Source: Paenibacillus solanacearum (GTDB lineage Bacteria; Bacillota; Bacilli; Paenibacillales; NBRC-103111). From it: a stretch of 64,000 bases of DNA. The notes beneath the pieces are model-generated. The model saw nothing but the letters and a program-made list of their open reading frames with translations. It searched no databases and was not told the origin of the DNA. Both the position numbers and the translations under genes were made by a program. The stretch is from positions 1-64,000 of the forward strand of contig NZ_CAJVAS010000032.1 in assembly GCF_910593845.1 (NCBI RefSeq), read 5' to 3'. Below, piece by piece: positions 35,249 through 44,201 of this stretch (position 1 is the stretch's first letter; each line of letters opens with the position of its first letter).

Positions 35249-36203
35249 AAAGGCCGTCCAATTCCCTGAGCTTGTACATACCCGCTATGCCTATGAGCGG
35301 CTGAAGCAGTGCGTGCGCTGCGGCGCTTATTCTTCCCTCGGGCTGGAGACATGCCTCAGCTGCGAGGCGGAGCATAGCTTGCGGCCTGTGACGGACATCG
35401 CCCGCACTGTGCTTCGAAACGGGAAGCTGCGCGATGCGCTGCTGCTGGGCGCTTCCGGTCTTGCCGGCTTCGTTTTTGCGCGCAGCGTCCTGCAAATGTC
35501 CGTGTCGCTGACCGCCGGCCTGCTGCTTGTCGGCGTCTACGTTTGGCTGTGCAAACGGTACGCCCAGGAACGGGAACAGCATACGCTGCTTGAGCTGCTC
35601 AAGCAGGAAAGCGCGCAGGTGCGCGACGGGATGCTGCTGGACGCGGAAAATGCGGCGGGCGATTTGAAATCGGAGGACGAGCTGTCCGCCTACTTGAAGC
35701 TGCGGGAGATCGGTCATTTTCTGAAAGGCGACCAGATCAAGCTGCTCAAAATTTATTGTCTGAACCGCTTTATTTTGCGGCGCGATATGGATCTGGAGCT
35801 CGGCACGCTCATTCCCGAAGCGTTCGACCCCGATTTCGTGCGCTATGTCAACGAAATTTGCAAGGTCAAGCCCGAGCTCGTCCGCCGGGACATGCTCGAT
35901 TACGCGAGAAAATACCGCGGTGACATCGAAGCGCTCGCGATCGGGCCGCAAACGATGGCCCAGCTCGCCGGGGCCGCGCTGCGCGTTAAAGAATATGTCG
36001 TGCAGTACCCCGACTTGATCGCCGATCATGTCGGCGCGCTATCCAGAGACCGGCTGCTGCGGCTATGCCGGCTGCTTCAAGACATACCGGCCTCCCGGCG
36101 CAGCGCAAGGCTGTACGACAAGGCGATGGATGAGGCTGAACGGATGTACGGCAACGACGCCGAATTCGAACCCATTTTAGGCAAGGATGCGAACTTCACA
36201 TGA
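35241..36203 (+). CDS. Zinc-ribbon membrane protein with helical domain
   Basis: A 320-residue protein. An N-terminal zinc ribbon C24-V-R-C27 ... C38-L-S-C41 is followed by two spans (about 65-83 and 87-104) and a cytoplasmic helical domain to the end. The ribbon suggests contact with nucleic acid or protein; with so small a membrane hairpin a protein partner is more likely. It overlaps both neighbours (8 nt and 4 nt, ATGA), so the three genes are coupled. No named family. Confidence 0.7.
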   Translation: MNKKAVQFPELVHTRYAYERLKQCVRCGAYSSLGLETCLSCEAEHSLRPVTDIARTVLRNGKLRDALLLGASGLAGFVFARSVLQMSVSLTAGLLLVGVYVWLCKRYAQEREQHTLLELLKQESAQVRDGMLLDAENAAGDLKSEDELSAYLKLREIGHFLKGDQIKLLKIYCLNRFILRRDMDLELGTLIPEAFDPDFVRYVNEICKVKPELVRRDMLDYARKYRGDIEALAIGPQTMAQLAGAALRVKEYVVQYPDLIADHVGALSRDRLLRLCRLLQDIPASRRSARLYDKAMDEAERMYGNDAEFEPILGKDANFT

Positions 36204-38005
36204 ATTTTACGCTCAAACGCTCCCGGCGCTATGTGCGCGCCACCTTGATCCTTTTTGTCATCCTGCTTCTCCTTTCCGCATGGAAGTCTTATTACGCACG
36301 GTCGAAGATGACTGCTTACGCGCATGCCGCCGAGTTTCAAGCTCAAGGCCGCCAGCTTGAAGCCGAGGAGGCGTATATACGCGTGCAGTCGATGCGCGCG
36401 TTCGATTACAAAGAGCGCGAGACGGCAGCCGCCTTGTCCGCGCTGCGTCCTCTCACCGAGCTGTACCATACGGCGGCGCAGATCTCGGCCGATATCGAGG
36501 CCGCACGCAACGTCGGCGATGTGCCGACGCTGGTCAAGGCCGCGGAGCAATGGTCGCAAATGAAGCAAGCCGCTGCCGGACAGGACGAGAAGACACGCTC
36601 CGCGTTCGCGCAAAGCGAAGCCGAGTACAAGCCGGATCAACGATTGTCGGATGCTTTTGCCCAGGTGAAGAAAAACTTAACGGCCGGTCTGGAAAGCTGG
36701 ACAGCCGGGAAAAATGCGGGCGAGGGGGACCGGATGCTCGCTTACTTGGTGCAAATTCCGGCGGCCTACTACCCCAATGAAAAAACGAAAACCGCGGAAT
36801 TGAACCGGCTGGGGCAAAAATACGGGCAAGCCCGTCTGAACGCCGTGCTCAAGGGAACCGCCTTGGCGGAAGCGCTCGGCGAGAGCGACAAGCTGCTCCA
36901 ACTGTATGCAGCCTACCGGCTCGACAGCGCATGGATTTCCGGTAAGGTGGAGCCGTTTATTCAGACCGTTTTATCCGGCCAGCTGGATAAAAATGACGTA
37001 AAAGGCTTCCTGGGAAACGTCCGGCTTCTGCAGGAGCATCCGGCAGTCGTGAAGCCCGGATCAAAAACGGAGGCGTACGTCCGCACTTCCGTCCAGAAGC
37101 TGCTCTCCCGCGCGCGTCAGCTTGCCGACGCGCGCAAATTTCAGGATGCGGTCGAGCTGTATTCACTGCTCAGCAGCTACCAGAACACGGAAAATGAACT
37201 GCTGGAAACTGAACAGCGGTGGATGGAAACGGACCCCGCCCGATTATTGGGCAAAGCGGCCGGCGAAGACCGGGACTTCTCGTACATGACCAGTGTGAAA
37301 GGCAAGTGGGGCGCGAAGGCCATCGCCGCCGGGCTGGCCGAGAACAAGACGCTCATCTTGGCGCGCCTGCTGCAGGACGGTTCGGTGAGCAAGACCGAGG
37401 TGGAAGTCGGTAAAGGCGTGACCGTCACCTCGATTCAACTCAACGATTCGATCGGCGGTAACGCCTCTCCCGTGCTGCTGCTGGAGGCGGCATCCAAAAA
37501 CCGCAAATCCCGCTACTTGGTCTATGAAGCGTTGCCGCAGGAGCTGCGGCTGCTGCTCGATCTCGAAGCGGACAGCTATACGTTGGTCCGCAAAGGAGAC
37601 GTGCAGTTCGATAACCCTGCCGGGGAAGGCCCGGGCAGTAAGGTTGCGTACGAGTACCGCGACGGCGGGCTGCGCCAAACGCAGCAAACCCAGCAGCCGC
37701 CGCAACAGCCCCAAGCGCCTCCGCAGCAATCATATAAGCTTGTTACGGTAGAAGACTTGCCGAATAGCAAAGCGGAAAACGTGCGCTTCGAATGCGATAT
37801 CGTCACGGTGGACGGTTCGAATGCGCTCGGCGAAAGCGACAACCAGTACGTACTGCTGACCGGCAGCGGAAACGGTGCGAAAGCAAACTGGAAGCGCGGC
37901 AATGCCCTGATCACGGGCATGTACACGGGGGCGGAACAAATGAAGATCGGCAGCCAGACGGTGAATGTGTACAGGGTCCAAGTGCTGGAGGTCCATTATC
38001 CTTAA
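36200..38005 (+). CDS. Membrane-anchored extracellular helical protein with beta domain
   Basis: A 601-residue protein with one N-terminal membrane anchor at about 12-28 and the rest probably outside. Residues about 35-340 are helical and may be TPR-like; about 345-470 are beta-rich; a Gln/Pro linker (T-Q-Q-T-Q-Q-P-P-Q-Q) at about 494-512 leads to a final domain of about 85 residues with an OB-like strand pattern. Start overlaps the previous stop by ATGA. It is the last gene of the rightward unit. No family recognised. Confidence 0.7.
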   Translation: MNFTLKRSRRYVRATLILFVILLLLSAWKSYYARSKMTAYAHAAEFQAQGRQLEAEEAYIRVQSMRAFDYKERETAAALSALRPLTELYHTAAQISADIEAARNVGDVPTLVKAAEQWSQMKQAAAGQDEKTRSAFAQSEAEYKPDQRLSDAFAQVKKNLTAGLESWTAGKNAGEGDRMLAYLVQIPAAYYPNEKTKTAELNRLGQKYGQARLNAVLKGTALAEALGESDKLLQLYAAYRLDSAWISGKVEPFIQTVLSGQLDKNDVKGFLGNVRLLQEHPAVVKPGSKTEAYVRTSVQKLLSRARQLADARKFQDAVELYSLLSSYQNTENELLETEQRWMETDPARLLGKAAGEDRDFSYMTSVKGKWGAKAIAAGLAENKTLILARLLQDGSVSKTEVEVGKGVTVTSIQLNDSIGGNASPVLLLEAASKNRKSRYLVYEALPQELRLLLDLEADSYTLVRKGDVQFDNPAGEGPGSKVAYEYRDGGLRQTQQTQQPPQQPQAPPQQSYKLVTVEDLPNSKAENVRFECDIVTVDGSNALGESDNQYVLLTGSGNGAKANWKRGNALITGMYTGAEQMKIGSQTVNVYRVQVLEVHYP

Positions 38006-38100
38006 CAAAGATGGGTCCGGTTTAAAAAATTATTTCCGTACTCATAAGAAATGAGAATCCTTGGCATCCTAACCTCATTGTGTATGTAAGGGGTTAGATC

Positions 38101-38877
38101 ATGCGTATACGAAAAAAAGCGATTTGGGCCGTATGTCTATGCTGTTTGATATGCGTTAGCGGATGCGCCGCCTCCAACGTGCGGCAGCAATCCGTTCCTG
38201 AAAACAACCATTCGGCGGATGAGCCGGAGACCGACGGCCGCATGTCGGAATTGTCCGTCATCGAGCATGACGCACCGCTGAAAATAGGCGATCTGGGCGT
38301 CGAGCGCCTCTTATTCCCAAGCCATATGCGGAGTTTGGGGAAGGGGCACGCCCGGAACGCGTCATTGCTCGATCCGAACGGGTTCCCGCTCATCCGGGCC
38401 TTTCCGAATCCAAGCATCCAGCCGATCCGGGGCAATTACGCCGAGAACGTAATCGAGACGGCGAAGTCTTATCTGCGCACGCCTTACGAATACGGTTCCG
38501 ATCGAATGGAGCCCTCCACGTTCGATTGCTCGGACTTTACCCGGTGGGTATATTTGTACGCGCTGGGCATGGACTTGCCGTGGGATTCCAGAAGCCAGGC
38601 TGCTTATATCAAAGCATTTGCCGGGAGACAGTACACGGATTTAAACGAAGCGCGCCGCGGGGACATCTTGTTCTTTACCCGATTCCTCGGGCCGCATGCT
38701 TCGGATTACGAAGGGCTGCAGCCCGAAGATAAGCCGATCAGCCATATGGGCATTTATTTGGGAGACGGCAAGCTGATCCACACCGCTTCCAAGGAAACCG
38801 GAGGCGTGCGGATCGATGTAATCCGGTGGAAGCACCTCGAGTATCGCTTTTTGTTCGGCGGCGGGGTGCTCGATTGA
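38101..38877 (+). CDS. NlpC/P60 peptidoglycan hydrolase lipoprotein
   Basis: A 258-residue lipoprotein with lipobox V-S-G-C22. The NlpC/P60 domain occupies about 113-255 with catalytic Cys143 in F-D-C-S-D-F, His215 in I-S-H-M-G-I-Y and a third polar residue, His227. These enzymes cut the gamma-D-Glu to diamino acid bond in the peptide stems of peptidoglycan. AAGGGG at 7 nt supports the ATG. It has its own ribosome site and follows the 601-residue gene by 95 bp, so it may or may not belong to that unit. Confidence 0.9.
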   Translation: MRIRKKAIWAVCLCCLICVSGCAASNVRQQSVPENNHSADEPETDGRMSELSVIEHDAPLKIGDLGVERLLFPSHMRSLGKGHARNASLLDPNGFPLIRAFPNPSIQPIRGNYAENVIETAKSYLRTPYEYGSDRMEPSTFDCSDFTRWVYLYALGMDLPWDSRSQAAYIKAFAGRQYTDLNEARRGDILFFTRFLGPHASDYEGLQPEDKPISHMGIYLGDGKLIHTASKETGGVRIDVIRWKHLEYRFLFGGGVLD

Positions 38878-38890
38878 TCGATAATAAGTA

Positions 38891-38943
38891 AAAAGAATCC
38901 GAAAGCCGCGGTTACATTGTGCCGGCTCTTCGGATTCTTTTTA
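38891..38943. terminator. Bidirectional terminator between NlpC and rhomboid genes
   Basis: AAAAGAATCCGAA-AGCCG pairs with CGGCT-CTTCGGATTCTTTT, with A/T tails. The rhomboid stop codon lies in the right-hand T-run. Confidence 0.9.
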
Positions 38944-39567
38944 ATTTTCCCTGTGTTCCCTTGCCCGTCTTCGCCTGACGAACAGCATCATGAGTGCCGA
39001 AACGGCCAAGCCGCCGATGAAGCCGCCGGCATGGGCGTACAAATCAACCCTCGGGATAATAATCGAGGAGATGAATCCGACGATCACGATCGTGCGTACC
39101 GTTTGCTTCGTTTGATAATCGATCAGATCTTTGCGGAATACCGACATGTACAAGTAAGCGGCGTATACCCCGTAAATCGCTCCTGATGCCCCCGCTCCGA
39201 TGTAAGGATCGGTATGCAGCCAGGCGCTGGCCAAATTGCCGATCACACCGCATGCCAAATAGTACAGTGCATACCGCCATGACCCGATCATTCGTTCCAG
39301 CGGAGCCGCAAACACATAGAGCGCAAAGCTGTTGAACAACAAGTGCTCAAACCCGATGTGGATAAATATCGATGTGACAAGACGCCAAGGCTCCGGCTCG
39401 ATCCCCGGCAAATCGAACATCGCTCCGAATCGGAGCAGCGTTACATTCTCCGTCGAAGAACCGTACCATTCCATCGCGGCCATAACGAGAAGATGAATGA
39501 CGATAATCGCCGATGTCACCGGGTACAGCCGGATATACTGCTTCAAGCTTTCTCTGCGTAAAAACAC
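38941..39567 (-). CDS. Rhomboid intramembrane serine protease
   Basis: A 208-residue protease that cuts membrane proteins inside the bilayer. The catalytic dyad is Ser128 in G-A-G-A-S-G-A-I-Y-G and His179 in A-H-A-G-G-F-I-G-G. The helix 2 motif H75-L-L-F-N79 is also intact. Six spans are visible. Start is GTG after AAAGGGGGAATAGC. Substrates cannot be predicted. Confidence 0.9.
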   Translation of the reverse strand: MFLRRESLKQYIRLYPVTSAIIVIHLLVMAAMEWYGSSTENVTLLRFGAMFDLPGIEPEPWRLVTSIFIHIGFEHLLFNSFALYVFAAPLERMIGSWRYALYYLACGVIGNLASAWLHTDPYIGAGASGAIYGVYAAYLYMSVFRKDLIDYQTKQTVRTIVIVGFISSIIIPRVDLYAHAGGFIGGLAVSALMMLFVRRRRAREHREN

Positions 39568-39861
39568 GCTATTCCCCCTTTGTCTGATCTCTTATTTCTA
39601 TATTCTATTATAGCTTTTTATGCGGAGGCGCACACGTGAACGTATGGAAAGATGGCAATGCTCGGGCCATCTTGCGTGCTGGAAGCACTGTCGTTACACC
39701 GTAAAGTAAGCCAGGAAGCGAGCTGTCGGGCTTGCGTGCGATAAAGGACCACTGCGCTTCTCTTTTCAGACTTTGCAGGAACTTCAGCTTAGCCGCAGCG
39801 GGATGCGCCGACACAAAGAAGCCGTGCGGCGTAATCCTCCGTACGGCATTCTTTGCGTTAT

Positions 39862-41094
39862 TTATGGAGCATCCGGGCCTGTCTCCGCTCTTGTTAACGG
39901 CTTTCTCCGCTCCAGAATCGATGGCGGCAGCGGCTCATCGCTGCCGATCGAACGGTTGCCGTCGATGACCGTATTCGTCCCGGCTTTTTCGGTGATGAAT
40001 GATTCATTCCTTCCGACGTATACGTTATCCGTCACCTTGCTGTCTACCGGCTCGTACGTCTTCACGCCGCCAATGACGATGCCCAGGCCCCCCGAGATGA
40101 CGTTCCGGCTTACCTCTGAGCGGTAATTTCGCCAATGCGCGGTCAAGACCTCCTTCGTGTACACATCGCCTTCCGGCCCTCCATCATAACCGCCGCTGTC
40201 GACGTTGACCGCCCAGTCGGTCAAGTTTTCCAGCACATTCTCGTAGATCCGATGATCATTGCCGTAAATTCGGAATCCACCCATGCCTTTGCGCTTTCCA
40301 TCGCCGATAAAGAGATTGCCATAGAAGCTGTTATGATGGCCGTGTCGCGAAGTCAGATGCCCCTCACAGTTCAGGAAGGTGTTGTACCGTACTTCGTTGC
40401 GGCCGTTTTTGACCGAAATGATCTCGGGATTCGCGTCGCAGTGCTCGAACAAGTTGTATTGGATCACATTATATCCATCCGACATCGAGACGCCCGAGAG
40501 GCCAATGCGCATCGCCTTAATCTAGCCTTCGCTGCGAGGGAACGACGGCCCCGAGCCGTGGAAATAATTGTATTCATATACGTCGTACTGCGACATCCGG
40601 CCGTTACCGCCGTTGGAGGACACATACATTCCTTTATCGCGCCTCGGACCGAATTCGTTACGGTCGACCCAGTGATGATGGCTGTCCGCGCCGCTGATGA
40701 GCAGCCATTTCAGCTCCGTTCCATCCTCCTTAAGCGCGAAGGTGTTGCGGGTAAGGCGAATATGGTGGCAATCGTTCAAATGAACGGCGCTATGCCCCGT
40801 GTTAGCGAATCTCAATCCTTGAATGATGATGTAAGCCGATTGTTGAAGCTCGAATCGCGCCCCTTCCAATATGACAGCCTTGCCCCGGTTCGCTGCTCTT
40901 ACCGTAATCGGCGCGTCGATCGTTGCTTCCGCCCGAATCGTGAACAGCTCGGAGCCGCCATATTCACCGTCCGCCATAATAATCGTCGTGCCCGGTACCG
41001 CTTGACTGCACGCTTCAGCCAATTGCAGCGAATCGGATACATGAACGACGACCAGGCCTTCTTGCGGTTCTTTTTCCCATCGATACAAATTCAT
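39862..41094 (-). pseudogene. Polysaccharide lyase family 6-like (chondroitinase B/alginate lyase) gene with an in-frame stop
   Basis: A right-handed parallel beta-helix lyase. N-terminal half (M-N-L-Y-R-W...) has the PL6-like G-T-T-I-I-M-A-D-G-E-Y and repeated H-x-x-x-x-x-N-x-F coils; after TAG at 40524-40522 the same frame continues with M-R-I-G-L-S-G-V-S-M-S-D-G-Y-N and more coils to 39862. The TAG may have been GAG or CAG, because the two halves are in phase with no missing bases. Start ATG 41094 follows AGGAGAGG. There is no signal peptide, so the enzyme would have acted inside or on imported oligosaccharide. It is either a recent pseudogene or, less likely, needs stop-codon readthrough. 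Confidence 0.85.
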
Positions 41095-41363
41095 AAGACC
41101 TCTCCTGTCCGGATAACGTTTCCATTCCCTCATGATACCGCTTGCGATGAGGCATTGTAAACGATGAGTATTGGATAAACCGTTGAGTTTCGGGCAAGTA
41201 GCAGCGTTGGGTTACGCCTTTTTCAAGTGTTGGCGATGCGTTCGCGACCAATCCGTGACCATAGATATGACGGGTGTTTCGATGATATGGATACAAGTCT
41301 ATAAACATGCAATTGCTATGTATAAAGTTGAATACATGGTATAATTTATGAACAGGATAGGAG

Positions 41364-42230
41364 ATGATCGCGTTGGAATTGCTTGATCCCCGGAACGATT
41401 TCATATTTAAACGAATATTCGGAAGCGAGAGCAATAAAGACGTGCTGCTGGCGTTTCTCAACAGTACGTTTTTGGAGGCAGGAGAGCCGCCGCTGACGGA
41501 AATCATCCTGATGAATCCGTACACGGACAAAGATGCCCCGAAGGATAAGCAATCCATTCTCGATATTAAAGCGAAGACCGCCGAAGGCAATCTGATTAAC
41601 ATAGAAATGCAGTTGTTTAATCCATATCATATGGAGAAACGAACGTTGTTTTACTGGAGCAATATGTACTTCCACCAGATGAAGGAAGGCAGCAACTACG
41701 GCGAATTGAAGAAGTGCGTGACGATCAACATCCTCAATTATTCGTGTCTGCCGAATGATCGTTACCATAACGTATTCCATTTGCGTGAAGATCACACTTT
41801 GATTCCACTCCTTGACGATATTGAAGTACATGTCATGGAATTGCCGAAATTGGATACAAACCAAGTTCCCGTAAGCGGCGGCCTCGTCAACTGGCTGCTG
41901 TTTCTAAAAGGCGTTGAGCCAAAACATTGGGAGGTGCTGACGGTGAACGAGCCGATGTTAAAGAAAGCCATGACCACATTGGAGTTTTTGAGTCAGGACG
42001 CTCAAACCCGAATGGAGTATGAGGCCCGGCTAAAATATTTGCGTGACGAAGCGTCCCGCATCGAGGGAGCAAAGGCTGAGGGCGTGGCTGAAGGGATGGC
42101 TGAAGGCATTTTACAAGAGAAACGCCAAACGGCCCGGCGCCTTCTTGCCCGGGGTTATGATGTATCGACTGTCGCGGACATGACTGAACTTTCCGAAGAA
42201 GCAATCAGAGCCTTGATGCAGGAGAACTAA
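41364..42230 (+). CDS. Rpn-family recombination-promoting nuclease / PD-(D/E)XK transposase-like protein
   Basis: A 288-residue Rpn/YhgA-like protein of the PD-(D/E)XK superfamily. N-terminal L-L-D-P-R-N-D-F-I-F-K-R-I-F-G is the family signature; catalytic residues are D67 in I-L-D-I-K and the E81-x-Q83 pair. The C-terminal part has the M-A-E-G-I/V-A-E-G-type charged repeat usual in this family. Such genes are mobile and may promote recA-independent recombination. A TTG three codons downstream is an alternative start with better spacing from AGGAG. Codon use looks more AT-rich than neighbours. Confidence 0.87.
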   Translation: MIALELLDPRNDFIFKRIFGSESNKDVLLAFLNSTFLEAGEPPLTEIILMNPYTDKDAPKDKQSILDIKAKTAEGNLINIEMQLFNPYHMEKRTLFYWSNMYFHQMKEGSNYGELKKCVTINILNYSCLPNDRYHNVFHLREDHTLIPLLDDIEVHVMELPKLDTNQVPVSGGLVNWLLFLKGVEPKHWEVLTVNEPMLKKAMTTLEFLSQDAQTRMEYEARLKYLRDEASRIEGAKAEGVAEGMAEGILQEKRQTARRLLARGYDVSTVADMTELSEEAIRALMQEN

Positions 42231-42643
42231 GTCAGGATTCGGAAAGCACGTAGTTTGCAGTAGCTTCGAATCCCGCGGCCGGAATGAGGTTGAGATCATC
42301 GTAAACATAAAGCCTAGCCTAAAGAACCAGTCTAATTGGGACTGGTTCTTTTATTTATAATAAATCCCACAAATCCACGTCCATGATCCACTCGTATACA
42401 TCCAATGATTTTGCTGTAAATCCCCCGCCGGCTTGATATACAGACCATCGGGGATGGTACCTGATAGTACGCGCGTCGAACAGTGGTTTTTGGAACCACC
42501 ACTGAACCTTACCCTGTCAAGGTAGTGTCTAGAAGAAGTTCAGCCGCAGAGCCCTAGTGAGGCCTTATCGCTTCCAAACACCACCGGATTCTTAACTTTT
42601 GGCGTCGACCGCCGCCATGTGACGTCGGGACGCTCTCTAAACT
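42231..42643. other. 413-bp gap with terminator and a possible regulator remnant
   Basis: The left part holds the terminator at 42321-42356. On the minus strand an open stretch of 62 codons (42351-42539) reads ...D-G-L-Y-I-K-P-A-G..., reminiscent of a GyrI-like effector-binding domain of MerR regulators, but there is no start codon or helix-turn-helix. No other gene is visible. Confidence 0.4.
42321..42356 (+). terminator. Intrinsic terminator of the Rpn gene
   Basis: AAAGAACCAGTC, a loop TAATTGG, GACTGGTTCTTT, then TTATTT. A 12-bp stem with T-rich tail. Confidence 0.9.
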
Positions 42644-44047
42644 TCACGTAGCTTTCGAGTTCGATTGAACGATTCGAGCACCGGATGATTTCGAGGTCGG
42701 CTGCTTCCGAAGCAGCCCGACCCCTACCGCTCCGAGACAGAGCAGGAAGCACACGCCGAACAGCAGGCGCACCCATGGGGTTGCCGTCTCCGTATTGATG
42801 GCTGCGCCGCCCAGATCACCAACAAGCAGCGCGACGAGCGCCACCCCGCCGATCATGCCAAGATAGCGAATCAACGCCAGCAAGCTGCCGGTCAAGCTGA
42901 TCTTATTCATCGGTGCGGCGCTCATCATCTCGGCGTTATTGGTCGCCTGAAACAGCCCCATGCCGATGCCGTACAACGCAAGATGCAGCACAATGCCGAT
43001 TACGGTTACGGCCGGCGACAGCGCCAGCCACAGCACGGACGCCGCGCATAGCGCAGGCCCGAGCAGCAGCGGCGCAAACGCGCCGCGACGGTCTCGGTAC
43101 CAGCCGGCCAGGGGCGCGGTGATGCCCATAGCTAGCGGCTGGAGCGACAAATACAGTCCCGTCTCCGAGGATGAGAATCCCAGCAGCTGCTGCATATAAA
43201 AGGTAAGCGGGAGCAGTCCGGCCATCTGCGCCAAATGAATGATGAAGGCCGAGACATTGCCGGTCCATATGGGGCGGATCGCAAACAACGACCGGTCAAG
43301 CAGCCCGTAATCGATCCGGCTTTCATGCCACAGGAACAAGATGAGCAGCAGCACGCCTACAATTGCCTGCAACGGCGTATTCGGAAGAGCTGAATCCGTC
43401 GCTGCCAGCATCAGCAGAGCGACAGCAGCGGCAAGCAGGAAAGCTCCGCCGTAATCCAGCCGCTGCCTGCTTCCCCCCGCTTCCGCCTTCGGAAACCAGC
43501 GCAGGCCAAGCATCATGGCCGCCAAGCCGATCGGCACGTTCACCCAGAACAACGCCGGCCAGCCGGTCACGTTCATCAGGAGGCCGCCCAGCGCCGGTCC
43601 CGACAATGTACCGATCGAGATCACGACGGCATTCATGCCGAGTGCCCGCCCCCGCTCCCGATCGGGAAAAACTTGGCGGACCATCGCCTGGCTGTTCGCC
43701 ATAATCATGGCGGCGCCAAGTCCCTGGACACAGCGGGATACGAGCATGCCCGCCATGCCGCCGGATATCGCGGCCATCAGCGAACCGGCGCCGAATACGA
43801 GAAAGCCCATACTGTATACGCGGTGACGACCGATCTTGTCCGAGACGATCCCCAAAATGGGTAAAGCCGCCACCAGTATCAAAAGATACGAGGTGACGAC
43901 CCATTGAACGATCGATAAGGGCACTCCGAACTGGATAGCCATGGCCGGCAGCGCCACGTTGACGATGCCGACGTCGAGCGTCGACATGAACGTGCCTGCG
44001 TTGACAACGTGGATGATTTTCCAGCGGTGCGGATTTGCCGTTTCCAT
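42644..44047 (-). CDS. MFS drug exporter, DHA2 (EmrB/QacA) group
   Basis: A 467-residue exporter with a DHA2-type layout of up to 14 spans. The first span carries M-S-T-L-D-V-G-I-V-N-V-A-L-P, the DHA2 motif D1. The loop 2-3 motif appears as G-I-V-S-D-K-I-G-R-H-R and motif C as A-L-G-G-L-L. It likely expels hydrophobic or cationic compounds using the proton gradient. GGAGGAAG precedes the ATG at a somewhat long spacing. Confidence 0.9.
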   Translation of the reverse strand: METANPHRWKIIHVVNAGTFMSTLDVGIVNVALPAMAIQFGVPLSIVQWVVTSYLLILVAALPILGIVSDKIGRHRVYSMGFLVFGAGSLMAAISGGMAGMLVSRCVQGLGAAMIMANSQAMVRQVFPDRERGRALGMNAVVISIGTLSGPALGGLLMNVTGWPALFWVNVPIGLAAMMLGLRWFPKAEAGGSRQRLDYGGAFLLAAAVALLMLAATDSALPNTPLQAIVGVLLLILFLWHESRIDYGLLDRSLFAIRPIWTGNVSAFIIHLAQMAGLLPLTFYMQQLLGFSSSETGLYLSLQPLAMGITAPLAGWYRDRRGAFAPLLLGPALCAASVLWLALSPAVTVIGIVLHLALYGIGMGLFQATNNAEMMSAAPMNKISLTGSLLALIRYLGMIGGVALVALLVGDLGGAAINTETATPWVRLLFGVCFLLCLGAVGVGLLRKQPTSKSSGARIVQSNSKAT

Positions 44048-44201
44048 CAGCCGTTCACTTCCTCCGAGTTTTTAACAGAAAACTCAACTTCGCATTTCAA
44101 ACAATTGCTGATTCTCAGGGTTTGTGCAGCAAGCGAGCCTTGGAAACAGGCCGTTTTACTCGTATAGAAAGCTCCCGTTCACGCTTAGCGCTTCACCGAA
44201 C

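Noticed and set aside
38006..38100. Promoter of the NlpC gene as part of the GTPase locus
   Set aside because: No convincing -35/-10 pair and no terminator was seen; whether NlpC belongs to the rightward unit stays open, so I did not include it in the locus.
41364..42356. Insertion sequence around the Rpn gene
   Set aside because: No terminal inverted repeats or target duplication found; Rpn genes usually stand alone.
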